From: Rhizobium sp.
GTDB taxonomy: Bacteria; Pseudomonadota; Gammaproteobacteria; Burkholderiales; Thiobacillaceae
Assembly: GCA_019459285.1 (NCBI GenBank)
Contig: JAIBEL010000009.1
Span: 1 to 51,173 of the forward strand
Reading direction: 5' to 3'
DNA length: 51,173 nt
Shown here: piece by piece, positions 33,763 through 42,526 of the stretch
Layout: the number at the start of each line of letters is the position of its first letter
Position numbering within the stretch: the first letter of the stretch is position 1
Program-made: the position numbers and the translations under genes
Notes under the pieces: model-generated
The model's input: only the letters and a program-made list of their open reading frames with translations
What the model was told of the DNA's origin: nothing
The model's database searches: none

Positions 33763-36260
33763 GCTTCGCCCGGCTCGGCCTGTGGCTGCTGCGGCGCGAA
33801 CGCGCGAGCGGCGAATGGCGTGTGCTGCTGCTGGCGCTGATCATCGGCGTCGGCAGCGTCAGCACCACCGGTTTTCTCGGCGACCGCCTGAAGCGTGCCA
33901 TGAGCGAACAGGGCGCCAGTTTCCTCGGCGCCGACCTGCTGGTCACCAGCCCGCGGCCGATCGAAGACTGGCCCGTCCTCGCCGTTACAAAAAGCGCACG
34001 CACAGCTAGCCCGCTTGCACGCAGCCAGGCGCTCGAATTCCCCAGCATGCTCGCCAAGGGCGACGCCTTCCAGCTCGCCACCCTGCGTGCCGTCGATGCG
34101 TCCTACCCCTTGCGCGGCAGCGTGCGCATCGCCGACCGCCCCTTCGCGGCCGGCACCGCACGCCCCGCGCAGCCGCCTCCCGGCATGATCTATGTCGCCC
34201 CCGACCTGCTGCCGCTGTTGTCGGCCAAAGTAGGAGACCGCGTGCAGATCGGCGAAGCCCGCTTCACCATCGCCGGAATCGTGGCCGAGGAACCGGGCCA
34301 GCTCGGCGGCGTGTTCGGCCTCGCGCCGCGCGTGTTCATGCGCGCCGACGAAGTCGCGAAAACCCGCGTGCTGCAACCCGGCAGCCGCGTGACCTACCTG
34401 TACCAGTTTGCCGGCGACCCGGCGCAACTCGCCGCGTTCGGCGCCGCGCTGAAACCCCGGCTCGACAGCACCCAGCGCCTCATCGGTTCGCGCGAAGGCA
34501 TCGAAACCCTGCGCGGCGCCTTCGCCAATGCCGACCGCTACATCCAGCTCACCGCGCTGATCAGCCTGCTGCTGTCGGTGGCCGCCATCGCCATCGCCGC
34601 CCATCGCCATGCGCTGCGGCATTACGACCAGGCCGCGCTGCTGCGCTGCTTCGGCGCCACCACGGCACAGCTGCGCACGCTGTATGCCGTCCAGCTGCTG
34701 ACGCTGGGCCTGCTGGGCAGCCTGATCGGCGTGGCGATCGGCGCGCTGATGCAGCAGGCGCTGACGCTGCTGGTCCTGCCCGATGCCGTCACCCGCCTGC
34801 CGTCGCTCGGGTTGGCGCCCGTGGGGGCTGCCGTCTTCAGCGGCCTGCTGGCGCTGGCGGGCGCCAGCCTGCCCGCTTTGATGCGCCTCATACGCGTGCC
34901 CCCGCTGCGGGTGCTGCGGCGCGATCTGCCGCCGTTGCCGGTCGCCGCGTGGCTAAGCGCGGCGATCAGCGGCTCGGCGCTGCTGCTGCTGATCGCCTGG
35001 TATGCGGGCAACGCCAGACTGATCGGCGTGTTTGTCGGCGCACTGGCCGGACTGATCGCCGTACTGGCCCTGCTGGCGCGCCTGGCGCTGGTAGCCGGCC
35101 GCGGTGTCCAGAAAATGAGCCATGGCCCGGTCCGCTTCGGACTCGCCCAGTTGCTGCGCCACCGTTTCGACAGCACCCTGCAGCTCGGCGCCTTCACCCT
35201 GGCCCTGTTTCTCGTGGCGCTGCTGGCGCTGGTGCGCAGCGATCTCATTGCCGGCTGGCGCCAGCAATTGCCGCCGGACGCGCCCAACTACTTCCTGATC
35301 AACATCGCTCCCGCCCAGCAGCAATCCGTTGCCGCCTTCCTGTCGCAACACCATCTCAAGGCCTCCGCGCTCTATCCCATGGTCCGCGGCCGCCTCACCA
35401 CCCGGAACGGCGCCCCCATCGCGTCCACCCTGCCGCCGGATGCGCGCGACGCCAACAGCCTGCGGCGCGAACTCAACCTGACCTGGACCGCGACCCTGCC
35501 CGCCAACAACGCCGTGCTTGCCGGGCACTGGCACGGCGACCGTCGCGTCGGCGAAATCTCGGTCGAATCGGGCATGGCCGAACGCCTGCATCTCGCCCTT
35601 GGCGACCAGCTCGGCTTCCAGGTCGGCGACCAGACGCTCGCCGCGCGCATCACCAGCATCCGCAGCGTGAAATGGGACTCGATGCAGCCGAATTTCTTCG
35701 TCATCTTCGCCCCCGGCCAGCTCGACGCCCTGCCTGCCAGTTCCATCGCCAGCCTCTATGTGCCTCCCGATGCGGCCGGCGTGTTGCCCGGCTTCATCAA
35801 GACGTTCCCCGGCATCACCGTGCTCGCGCTGGACCGGCTCATCGCCAACCTCGAAGCGGTGTTCGACCAGATCATCGGCGCCATCCAGCTGCTGCTGGGA
35901 TTCCTGCTCGCCGCCGGCATGGCCGTCGTCATCGCCACGCTGCTGGCGAGCCTCGACGCTCGCCAGCAGGAGGCCGTCCTGTTGCGCACCCTGGGTGCCC
36001 AGCGCGCCTACCTGGCCAAAAGCCTGTGGAGCGAATTCCTCGCCCTGGGCCTGCTGGCCGGCCTGCTCGCCAGCGCCTGTGCCGAAATCGCCATGGCGCT
36101 GATCGCCCAGCGCCTGTTCGAACTGCCGCTGCGCCTGCATCCGTGGCTATGGCTCGCGCTGCCGGTGACCGGCGCCCTGCTGGTCGGGATGAGCGGCTGG
36201 CTCACCACGCGCCACATCACGCGCGTGCCGCCGATGCAGTCGATACGGGCGCTGGGATAA
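33759..36260 (+). CDS. ybbP: ABC transporter permease YbbP (FtsX/MacB-like)
   Basis: 833 residues with about ten TM helices: one N-terminal helix (LLLALIIGVGSVSTTGFLG), a first periplasmic core (about 45-250), an FtsX triplet (about 255-380), a further pair near 410-450, a helix near 485, a second periplasmic core (about 505-700), and a final FtsX triplet (LLLGFLLAAGMAVVIATLLASL, LGLLAGLLASACAEIAMAL, LPVTGALLVGMSGWL). This duplicated layout is that of YbbP. Co-translated with ybbA. Confidence 0.92.
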   Translation: MSFARLGLWLLRRERASGEWRVLLLALIIGVGSVSTTGFLGDRLKRAMSEQGASFLGADLLVTSPRPIEDWPVLAVTKSARTASPLARSQALEFPSMLAKGDAFQLATLRAVDASYPLRGSVRIADRPFAAGTARPAQPPPGMIYVAPDLLPLLSAKVGDRVQIGEARFTIAGIVAEEPGQLGGVFGLAPRVFMRADEVAKTRVLQPGSRVTYLYQFAGDPAQLAAFGAALKPRLDSTQRLIGSREGIETLRGAFANADRYIQLTALISLLLSVAAIAIAAHRHALRHYDQAALLRCFGATTAQLRTLYAVQLLTLGLLGSLIGVAIGALMQQALTLLVLPDAVTRLPSLGLAPVGAAVFSGLLALAGASLPALMRLIRVPPLRVLRRDLPPLPVAAWLSAAISGSALLLLIAWYAGNARLIGVFVGALAGLIAVLALLARLALVAGRGVQKMSHGPVRFGLAQLLRHRFDSTLQLGAFTLALFLVALLALVRSDLIAGWRQQLPPDAPNYFLINIAPAQQQSVAAFLSQHHLKASALYPMVRGRLTTRNGAPIASTLPPDARDANSLRRELNLTWTATLPANNAVLAGHWHGDRRVGEISVESGMAERLHLALGDQLGFQVGDQTLAARITSIRSVKWDSMQPNFFVIFAPGQLDALPASSIASLYVPPDAAGVLPGFIKTFPGITVLALDRLIANLEAVFDQIIGAIQLLLGFLLAAGMAVVIATLLASLDARQQEAVLLRTLGAQRAYLAKSLWSEFLALGLLAGLLASACAEIAMALIAQRLFELPLRLHPWLWLALPVTGALLVGMSGWLTTRHITRVPPMQSIRALG

Positions 36261-36363
36261 CGTGATAACGGTTGGAGGAAATGCGCTTCCCGGCCTTGAA
36301 GCGGACGCTCGTGCGGCAAGCGGGGAATGCGCCCGCTTCGGCGCCCCTGGACGATTCCGTCCT

Positions 36364-36380
36364 CCTAAGTTTCCCCTAAT
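36364..36380 (+). promoter_or_regulatory. Second PmrA/QseB-type box, upstream of the PepSY gene
   Basis: CCTAAG-N5-CCTAAT with 11-bp periodicity, 60 bp before the PepSY ATG; a TACTAC -10-like hexamer lies at 36388-36393. Same geometry as 28119-28135. The QseB-like regulator encoded at 38440 is the likely ligand. Confidence 0.6.
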
Positions 36381-36439
36381 TCTTGCGTACTACCTTTGCA
36401 CTCACGCGAACATCCGCGTGTCTCGAAGGTGTACTCATC

Positions 36440-36769
36440 ATGAATCGCAAAACCTATCTGGCAACCCTGGCCATATTGTCCGTCGCAGCCGTCAATAGTT
36501 ATGCAGCCCCGTCCAGCCCCAACGACGCCACGTCTATCATGCGCGCGAAAATCGGCCTGACCCAGGCCGTCACGGCCGCCGAGGAACACGCGGGCGGCAA
36601 GGCCGCTCGCGCCGAATTTGAGCGCCACAACGGGCAATGGGTATTCGACGTCGAGGTCGTCAAGGGCAATCAGGTCATGGATGTGAAGGTGGACCCCACG
36701 ACCGGCAAGATCCTCTCTGCGGCAACGGACAAAGCCGACCGCGACGACGAACACGACCGTGAGGACTGA
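36440..36769 (+). CDS. Periplasmic PepSY-domain protein
   Basis: 109 residues. Signal peptide cleaved near SYA-AP (about 22). A single PepSY domain follows: IGLTQAVTAAEEHAGGKAARAEFERHNGQWVFDVEVV then MDVKVDPTTGKILS, with an acidic tail DKADRDDEHDRED. Such small PepSY proteins commonly accompany QseBC/PmrAB-type systems and are thought to modulate sensing or bind metal or peptides; the acidic/His tail could bind cations. First gene of an apparent five-gene unit with two membrane proteins and a two-component pair. Start has AAGG 9 nt upstream. Confidence 0.85.
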   Translation: MNRKTYLATLAILSVAAVNSYAAPSSPNDATSIMRAKIGLTQAVTAAEEHAGGKAARAEFERHNGQWVFDVEVVKGNQVMDVKVDPTTGKILSAATDKADRDDEHDRED

Positions 36770-36789
36770 TGTCTCCACACCCATGAGGC

Positions 36790-36835
36790 GGGGCGGGTCG
36801 TGTCGTTCGAGTCTCATTAGCGGCCTGGCCGCCCC
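36790..36835 (+). other. Intercistronic stem-loop between the PepSY and first membrane-protein genes
   Basis: GGGGCGG (36790-36796) pairs with CCGCCCC (36829-36835), with an inner GCGGC/GCCGC hairpin. No T-run, so read-through or differential mRNA stability is more likely than termination. Confidence 0.45.
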
Positions 36836-36859
36836 ATTCAAGCTCACGGGAGAAACCCT

Positions 36860-37660
36860 ATGACAACGCTCACGCGCGAAGACCCGATGCGCATCCTGAA
36901 CAAGGTACCCGAGGTCACGATCTATTTCTGGATCATCAAGATCATGGCCACCACCGTCGGCGAAACCGCCGCCGATTTCCTCAATTTCAATCTCAAGCTC
37001 GGATTGACCGGCACCTCGCTTGTCATGGCGGCGCTGCTGGCAGCGTTCCTGTTCATGCAAATCCGTGCCCGGAAATACATTCCCACGCTGTACTGGATTG
37101 CCGTGGTGCTCATCAGCGTGGTAGGTACGCTTATTACCGACAATCTCGTGGATAATTTTAGCGTGCCGCTGCAAACCGCGACCCTCGCTTTCGCCCTGGC
37201 CTTGCTGGCGACTTTCATCGTCTGGTTCTCCCGCGAGCGCACGCTGTCCATTCACACGATATTCACACGCAGACGCGAGGCATTTTATTGGTTGGCCATC
37301 CTGTTCACCTTCGCCCTGGGTACCGCAGCGGGCGACTGGGCAGCGGAAGGGATGCAGTTGGGCTATGCCCACTCCACCCTGATGTTTGGCGCCATGATCG
37401 CAGCCGTCGCGCTCCTGCATTACCTGTTCCGGACCCACGCGATACTGGCGTTCTGGATTGCCTACATCCTGACCCGCCCGCTAGGCGCCTCCTTCGGCGA
37501 TTATCTGTCGCAACCGGCCAGCCATGGCGGGATAGGACTCGGCACCGTCATCACGAGTGCGATCTTCCTGATCTCCATTCTCGGCCTGGTGTCCTATCTC
37601 ACCGTCACCCGCAAGGATGTACGGACACCCCTGTCCATCCGCGAGGATCGAATGGCATGA
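36860..37660 (+). CDS. Polytopic membrane protein with four internal repeats (COG4705-like), copy 1
   Basis: 266 residues, probably about 8 TM helices. Family resemblance is to uncharacterised COG4705-type membrane proteins (NKVPEVT-FW-IKI-ATT-GET). The pattern [FY]W-x9-G-x4-D recurs four times with no exception: W24/G34/D39, W79/G89/D94, W144/G154/D159, W199/G209/D214, spaced 55, 65 and 55 residues. This means a 2+2 internal duplication with four intramembrane Asp residues. Followed by a paralogue overlapping by ATGA. A channel or transporter is suggested by the pseudo-symmetry; the substrate is unknown. Ribosome site GGGAG. Confidence 0.85.
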   Translation: MTTLTREDPMRILNKVPEVTIYFWIIKIMATTVGETAADFLNFNLKLGLTGTSLVMAALLAAFLFMQIRARKYIPTLYWIAVVLISVVGTLITDNLVDNFSVPLQTATLAFALALLATFIVWFSRERTLSIHTIFTRRREAFYWLAILFTFALGTAAGDWAAEGMQLGYAHSTLMFGAMIAAVALLHYLFRTHAILAFWIAYILTRPLGASFGDYLSQPASHGGIGLGTVITSAIFLISILGLVSYLTVTRKDVRTPLSIREDRMA

Positions 37661-38415
37661 ACACGACGGTCGAACGCACATTGAGCAAGGTTCCGGAAGT
37701 CACGCTGGTTTTCTGGATGATCAAGATCGCCGCCACCACACTGGGAGAAACCGGTGGCGATGCGGTTTCCATGTCCATGCATATGGGGTATCTGACCAGC
37801 ACGATCATCTTCGCGGCCATTTTCCTGCTCTCGGTGGCTGCCCAGATAAAGGCCAAGGGCTTTCACCCCTTCCTGTACTGGATCACCATCATTGCCACCA
37901 CCACCGTCGGGACGACCCTGGCGGATTTCTCAGACCGCTCCCTGGGCATCGGCTACGCCGGCGGAACGACACTCTTGCTGGCCCTGCTGCTCGCCTCGCT
38001 GGCACTTTGGAAACGAACCTTGGGCACCGTATCCGTGGAAAGCGTGAGCACCCCCAGGGCGGAGATGTTCTACTGGATGACGATCATGTTTTCCCAAACC
38101 CTGGGGACTGCACTGGGCGACTGGACAGCAGACACGGCTGGACTGGGTTATGAAGGGGCGGCGGTCGTCTTCGGCTTGCTGCTCACGTTGGTGGCCGTGG
38201 CCTATTACCGCACCCGGATCTCGCACACGCTCTTGTTCTGGACGGCATTCATATTGACGCGGCCGCTCGGCGCCGTGATAGGGGATTTCCTCGACAAGCC
38301 GATCAGTTCGGGAGGCTTGGCATTGAGCCGCTTCTCAGCCTCCGCGACCTTGCTATTGTTCATAGTCGCCTGCCTGCTGTTTTTCAGGCAACGTGCGGCG
38401 CAGCAAGTTCATTGA
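37657..38415 (+). CDS. Polytopic membrane protein with four internal repeats (COG4705-like), copy 2
   Basis: 252 residues, tandem paralogue of the preceding gene (both begin with a KVPEVT...FW.IKI.ATT.GET block and share YW.TI, RPLGA, GD). The four repeats fall at W20/G30/D35, W75/G85/D90, W140/G150/D155 and W195/G205/D210, with the same 55-65-55 spacing as copy 1. The two may form a heteromeric complex, since overlap of stop and start indicates coupled translation. Function unknown. Confidence 0.85.
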   Translation: MNTTVERTLSKVPEVTLVFWMIKIAATTLGETGGDAVSMSMHMGYLTSTIIFAAIFLLSVAAQIKAKGFHPFLYWITIIATTTVGTTLADFSDRSLGIGYAGGTTLLLALLLASLALWKRTLGTVSVESVSTPRAEMFYWMTIMFSQTLGTALGDWTADTAGLGYEGAAVVFGLLLTLVAVAYYRTRISHTLLFWTAFILTRPLGAVIGDFLDKPISSGGLALSRFSASATLLLFIVACLLFFRQRAAQQVH

Positions 38416-38439
38416 ATCCTGACCCAAGGCAAACCGACG

Positions 38440-39102
38440 ATGCGCATCCTGCTGGTTGAAGACGACGTCATGATTGGCGAGGCGGTGTCCCTGGCGCTCA
38501 AGGATGCCGCCTATGCCGTGGACTGGGTCAAGGACGGTGCAACGGCAGACACCGTGCTCGCGCACGGCGAACATCAGGCCGTGCTGCTCGACCTCGGCCT
38601 GCCGAAGCAGGATGGCCTGGAGGTGCTGCACCGGCTGCGTCAATCCGGCAATGCCATCCCCGCGATCATCATCACCGCGCGCGATGGCATTGCAGACCGC
38701 ATCAAGGGGCTCGATTTGGGCGCCGACGATTACCTGGTCAAGCCGTTCGATATCCATGAATTGCTGGCCCGCCTGCGCGCCATCGTCCGTCGCCAGGGCG
38801 GCCAGGCCGCATCCGTACTCAGCAACGGCCAGGTCAGCCTGGACCCGGCAACCCGTGAAGCGCAGTGCGGCGAGACCCTGGTGATGCTCAGCGCGCGCGA
38901 ATTTTCCCTGCTCCAGGCGCTGTTGTTGCGTCCGGGCACCATACTGACCCGAGCCGACCTGGAGGAGCGCATCTATGGCTGGAACGAGGAGGTGGAAAGC
39001 AATGCTGTGGATTTCCTGATCCACAGCGTGCGCAAGAAACTGGGCGCAGCGACCATCAAGAATGTACGCGGCGCCGGATGGATGGTGGAGAAGGCTCGAT
39101 GA
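38440..39102 (+). CDS. OmpR-family response regulator, QseB/PmrA-like
   Basis: 220 residues. Receiver: ILLVEDDVMIGEAV, phospho-Asp in VLLDLGLPKQDGLE, TARD, LVKPFDIHELLARL. Winged helix: LSAREFSLLQALLLRPGTIL, recognition segment SNAVDFLIHSVRKKLG, wing NVRGAGWMVEK. Starts 24 bp after the membrane-protein gene and overlaps the kinase gene (ATGA), so it is probably in one unit with the PepSY and membrane proteins. A box of the expected type at 36364-36380 suggests positive autoregulation. Confidence 0.94.
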   Translation: MRILLVEDDVMIGEAVSLALKDAAYAVDWVKDGATADTVLAHGEHQAVLLDLGLPKQDGLEVLHRLRQSGNAIPAIIITARDGIADRIKGLDLGADDYLVKPFDIHELLARLRAIVRRQGGQAASVLSNGQVSLDPATREAQCGETLVMLSAREFSLLQALLLRPGTILTRADLEERIYGWNEEVESNAVDFLIHSVRKKLGAATIKNVRGAGWMVEKAR

Positions 39103-40427
39103 AACATTCCTTGCAACGGCATCTGACGCTCATGCTGGGCAGCGCAGTGCTGCTGTCCGCTCTGCTGGCGGCCGCGGCCTCGTTCGTTCTGGCGTATTTC
39201 GAGGCAAAGGAGTTTCAGGACGACATGTTGAAGCAGATTGCCACCTTCGAGGCAAGCGACAGCGGACGGTCATTCAAGGCCAACGGCCCGGGGGCTGAAG
39301 CAAGCGGCGACCCCGAATCCCATATCACGATCTTCCACCTTCCCACTGACATTCGTCCCGCCTGGCTTACCGATACGCTGGCGCCGGGTTTTCATACACT
39401 GGACACCCGTACCGACGCGTTGCGGGCATTCGTTCTCGACCGAAGGGGATCGGGGCGGACGGTGGTGGTTCAACCCACCGATGCACGAAACGAAATTGCC
39501 CTGAATAGCGCCCTGCGTACGCTCGTCCCCCTGCTCCTGCTCCTGCCGATACTGGCCTGGCTGGTCGTACGCATCGTACGGTCCGAGCTATCCCCCATTG
39601 CCCAACTGTCGCGGTCGCTTGACGAACAGCCCGGCGATCGACCGCACGCGATCGTTGACGCAGGCCTGCCGGATGAAATCACGCCTTTCGTCCACGCCAT
39701 CAACCGACTGCTGGAGCGGGTCAATCACTTGATGGGGGAACAGCGGAGATTCATTGCCGATGCCGCCCACGAGCTGCGCACACCGCTCACCGCGCTATCG
39801 CTGCAGGCCCAGAACCTCAGGCATGCCGCCTCGCTGGAAGACATGAAGGCGCGCGTGCTCCCGCTCCAGAACGGCATCGAACGTGCCCGCCAGATGACGG
39901 AGCAACTGCTGAACCTGGCGCGCATCCAGGCTGAACAGGGCGGGAAATCGGACGTGGAGGTTTCGGCCGTGGCACGCGAATTGATTGCGGATGCGCTCCC
40001 TTTGGCGGAGGCCAGACGCATCGACCTGGGGTTGGACGCGCCTCTGCCGCTGCGCCTGGAAACCTCGCCGGAAGGACTTCGCCTCATCCTCGGGAATGGC
40101 CTGGAAAACGCATTGAAATATACCCAGGCGGGCGGTGAAATTACCATTGGATTGCGGACTGACGAAGAATACGCCGTCATCGAAATCGTGGATAACGGCC
40201 CCGGCATTCCAGCCGAGGAGCAGGAACGCGTGTTCGATGCATTCTATCGGCTCCCGGGTTCCGGCAAGAACGGCAGCGGCCTGGGACTGGCAATTGCCCG
40301 CGAGGCGGCCGCACGGCTGGGCGGCACAGTGAGTCTGCATACGCCGCAGTCGGGACACGGCCTTGTATTCCGCTACACGCAGAAAAACGGACGTGCGGAG
40401 GACGAAGCGCACTCCCCGCAGACCTGA
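39099..40427 (+). CDS. Sensor histidine kinase, QseC/PmrB-like
   Basis: 442 residues. TM1 (about 11-33), a periplasmic sensor (about 34-138), TM2 (about 140-158), HAMP-like linker, HisKA with H224 (ADAAHELRTPLTAL), HATPase with N box LENALKYTQAGG, G1 IVDNGPGIP, F box FDAFYRL, and G2 GSGLGLAIAREAA. The short sensor domain contains the DDMLKQIATFEASD helix typical of QseC-type sensors. The neighbouring PepSY protein could be its periplasmic accessory (inference). Confidence 0.93.
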   Translation: MKHSLQRHLTLMLGSAVLLSALLAAAASFVLAYFEAKEFQDDMLKQIATFEASDSGRSFKANGPGAEASGDPESHITIFHLPTDIRPAWLTDTLAPGFHTLDTRTDALRAFVLDRRGSGRTVVVQPTDARNEIALNSALRTLVPLLLLLPILAWLVVRIVRSELSPIAQLSRSLDEQPGDRPHAIVDAGLPDEITPFVHAINRLLERVNHLMGEQRRFIADAAHELRTPLTALSLQAQNLRHAASLEDMKARVLPLQNGIERARQMTEQLLNLARIQAEQGGKSDVEVSAVARELIADALPLAEARRIDLGLDAPLPLRLETSPEGLRLILGNGLENALKYTQAGGEITIGLRTDEEYAVIEIVDNGPGIPAEEQERVFDAFYRLPGSGKNGSGLGLAIAREAAARLGGTVSLHTPQSGHGLVFRYTQKNGRAEDEAHSPQT

Positions 40428-40484
40428 ACGCCCGCTTCCGGCGGTTGTTCGACCATCCGGCAGGCTCAAACCAGCATGCCGTCC

Positions 40485-41418
40485 CGCTGCGTCCGGGATG
40501 GCTGTGGGTCAGACGGGCGAAAAAATTGGACCAGGCCAGCGACCCTGCGTAGGCATTGGTGACGTTGATCTTGAGCTGGGAAATCACCACGAACGGGGCC
40601 GTGGCCGCCACCGCCCAGCCGTAACGGGGAAACACGTATTCCCAGGCCACGAGGTACATCTGGTTCGGGTCCACGACCCGCTCCGGCGAAACCAGATGGC
40701 TGATGGCGAGCCAGGCCAGCAAGGCGCTGCCCAGCATCTTGATCACGCCCGGCACCACCCAGCCCGGCCCGCCCACCAGCGGCGATGATAGGTCCGGTTG
40801 TATTCCGGCAGGAAGCGCAGGTAGTCCACCTGCTCGCCCATCTGGTGATCGTCTGCAACTTGCTGATGACGGTGACGCCGTGGGTAACCAGCGGAATCAC
40901 CACCAGGGCGCAGATCAGGTAGCCCCATGCCGGCGGGATGCGAAGGCCAGTTCCAGGGCGTAGGCCATGATGGCCGCTTCGAGGGCGAAGAAGATGAAGG
41001 TGAACGACGCGTAGATCAGCGACGTGATGGTGGAGCCGAGATAGCCGAAGCCGGCGCCCCGCGTCAGCAGGTCCATGTCCAGCCCGTAGCGGGCCGCGTA
41101 GATGCTCACCGGCAGGCCCACCAGGAAAATGATCAGCCCCGTCGCGAGGATGGCCAGCGCGGCGTTGACGAAGCCGTAATTGACCAGCAGCGTCGCCCCC
41201 ACCGCCTCCAGCACCAGGAAGGCGGCCGCGCCGAACGCCGTGTTGGCCACCCGCGACTCCGTCCACTTGCGATAGCTGCGCGGCGTGAAGCGCAGGGCGT
41301 AATCTTCCATGGTCTCGTTGGCGACCCAGGTGTTGTAGTCGCGGCGGACTTTGACAACACGCTGGCGCGCCTTGGGTGGATGGTCCCTGCCTGTCTGCTC
41401 CATCGTCGTATGGCCCAT
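40485..41418 (-). pseudogene. Decayed NCS1 (purine/cytosine permease-type) transporter
   Basis: Pieces of one protein lie in three frames. Start (ATG 41403 or 41418) through VRRDYNTWVANETMEDYALRF and TM1-4 to YALELAF; a one-base loss near 40941 shifts to IPPAWGYLICALVVIPLVTHG...KLQTIT. After an apparent internal loss of around 60 residues comes MGEQVDYLRFLPEYN; then, past another short loss, GGPGWVVPGVIKML...KINVTNAYAGSLAWSNFF. The C-terminal third is missing, ending at 40485 beside the convergent kinase gene. N-terminus resembles NCS1 modules, some of which are fused to histidine kinases. It cannot make a transporter. Its regulatory region (41511-41627) appears intact. Confidence 0.88.
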
Positions 41419-41510
41419 GCTCCCGATATGAGCAAATCTGCGAGCGCATCGTTTGGATGCCCATGGGTGCGCGCCTCCCACCCGTTCGATCCACAATGCC
41501 CCAGGTAGCG

Positions 41511-41527
41511 TGCAAGCCCTGTGCCAA
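41511..41527 (-). promoter_or_regulatory. Sigma-54 (-24/-12) promoter of the NCS1 pseudogene
   Basis: Minus strand reads TTGGCACAGGGCTTGCA: GG and GC separated by exactly 10 bases and matching the TTGGCAC-N5-TTGCA consensus. Predicted start site near 41500, about 100 nt before the ATG. Confidence 0.8.
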
Positions 41528-41610
41528 TCGGGTGGATTTTTACAAGCAGTTGTTTTGTCGCGTTTTTATTCGGGCAAGGTTCGGCCGGCCTTCGCCGGGG
41601 CTTCGTGCCA

Positions 41611-41627
41611 TGCACCATCTTGTTGCA
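41611..41627 (-). promoter_or_regulatory. NtrC-like enhancer site
   Basis: TGCACCATCTTGTTGCA, a dyad matching TGCACCA-N3-TGGTGCA with one mismatch, centred about 119 bp upstream of the predicted sigma-54 start. A further TGCACC half-site follows at 41631. Nothing else is seen in 41419-41657. Confidence 0.6.
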
Positions 41628-41657
41628 GCGTGCACCAAACGGGGCAGGGCCGGGCGA

Positions 41658-42404
41658 TCAGCGATGCAGGCGGCCTGCCGCTGGCTGCAGGTCCGCGCTC
41701 AGCGTCTCGCGTTCGTCGAACACGAAGCAGTCGCCGCGATAATGCGCCCCGCCGACTTCCTCGAAATACTTGAGGATGCCGCCTTCGAGCTGGTACACCC
41801 GTTCGATGCCGATCGCCTTCATGTGTATGGCGGCCTTTTCGCAGCGGATGCCGCCGGTGCAGAACGACACCACGGTCTTGCCGGCATAGTCGGGCAGATG
41901 GGCGGCCAGCCGCGGGGGAAATTCGCTGAAGACGCCGATGTCGTAGTCGACAGCGTTCTCGAAGGTGCCGGCGGCCACTTCGTAGTCGTTGCGGGTATCG
42001 AGCATCACCACCGGGCGGCCTTCGTCGTCACAGCCGCGATCGAGCCACTGCTTCAGTGTCCCGGCCGGCACCGACGGCGCACGGCCCGCTTCGGGACGGA
42101 TCAGTGGGTGCTTCATGGTGATGATTTCCTTCTTCAGCCGCACCCGCATGCGCTTGAACGGCGGCTCGGCCGACAGGCTTTCCTTGGGCGCGAGATCGCT
42201 GAAGCGCGGATCGGCGCGCAGATGGGCGACGATGGCATCGATCGCGGCGCGCGAGCCGGCCAGGAACACGTTGATTCCCTCGGGCGCCAGCAGGATGGTG
42301 CCCTTGAGGTCCAGTTCCAGGCAGCGCGCAGCGAGCTCGGCCTTCAAGGCCTCGCGGTCGGCGAGCGTGACGAATTTGTAGCAGGAGATATTGACGACGG
42401 ACAC
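41658..42404 (-). CDS. trhO: tRNA uridine(34) hydroxylase TrhO (rhodanese family)
   Basis: 248 residues, the YceA/UPF0176 family that makes 5-hydroxyuridine at tRNA U34 in an oxygen-dependent way. N-terminal acylphosphatase-like domain ([30 protein letters not shown]), then rhodanese domain with [19 protein letters not shown] and active-site loop [12 protein letters not shown] (two Cys). C-terminal extension is short (ends near [12 protein letters not shown]) compared with the E. coli protein, as in many betaproteobacteria. Confidence 0.94.
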   Translation of the reverse strand: MSVVNISCYKFVTLADREALKAELAARCLELDLKGTILLAPEGINVFLAGSRAAIDAIVAHLRADPRFSDLAPKESLSAEPPFKRMRVRLKKEIITMKHPLIRPEAGRAPSVPAGTLKQWLDRGCDDEGRPVVMLDTRNDYEVAAGTFENAVDYDIGVFSEFPPRLAAHLPDYAGKTVVSFCTGGIRCEKAAIHMKAIGIERVYQLEGGILKYFEEVGGAHYRGDCFVFDERETLSADLQPAAGRLHR

Positions 42405-42431
42405 GGCTAAAACCCTTTCAGCAAGTCGGCA

Positions 42432-42459
42432 TTATCCCGGAAACTGCGCTGCGGGATAA
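42432..42459. promoter_or_regulatory. Inverted repeat in the trhO/mscS divergent gap
   Basis: TTATCCCG (42432-42439) and CGGGATAA (42452-42459) form a perfect 8-bp dyad with 12-bp spacing, 28 bp upstream of trhO. Candidate operator; could also be an RNA hairpin in the trhO leader. Confidence 0.45.
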
Positions 42460-42526
42460 CTACCTGCCGGTTCTGTCCGGACAACGGTTTTGATACTCTT
42501 CGGCCATCCCCCTCCCCTCCCCGCCC

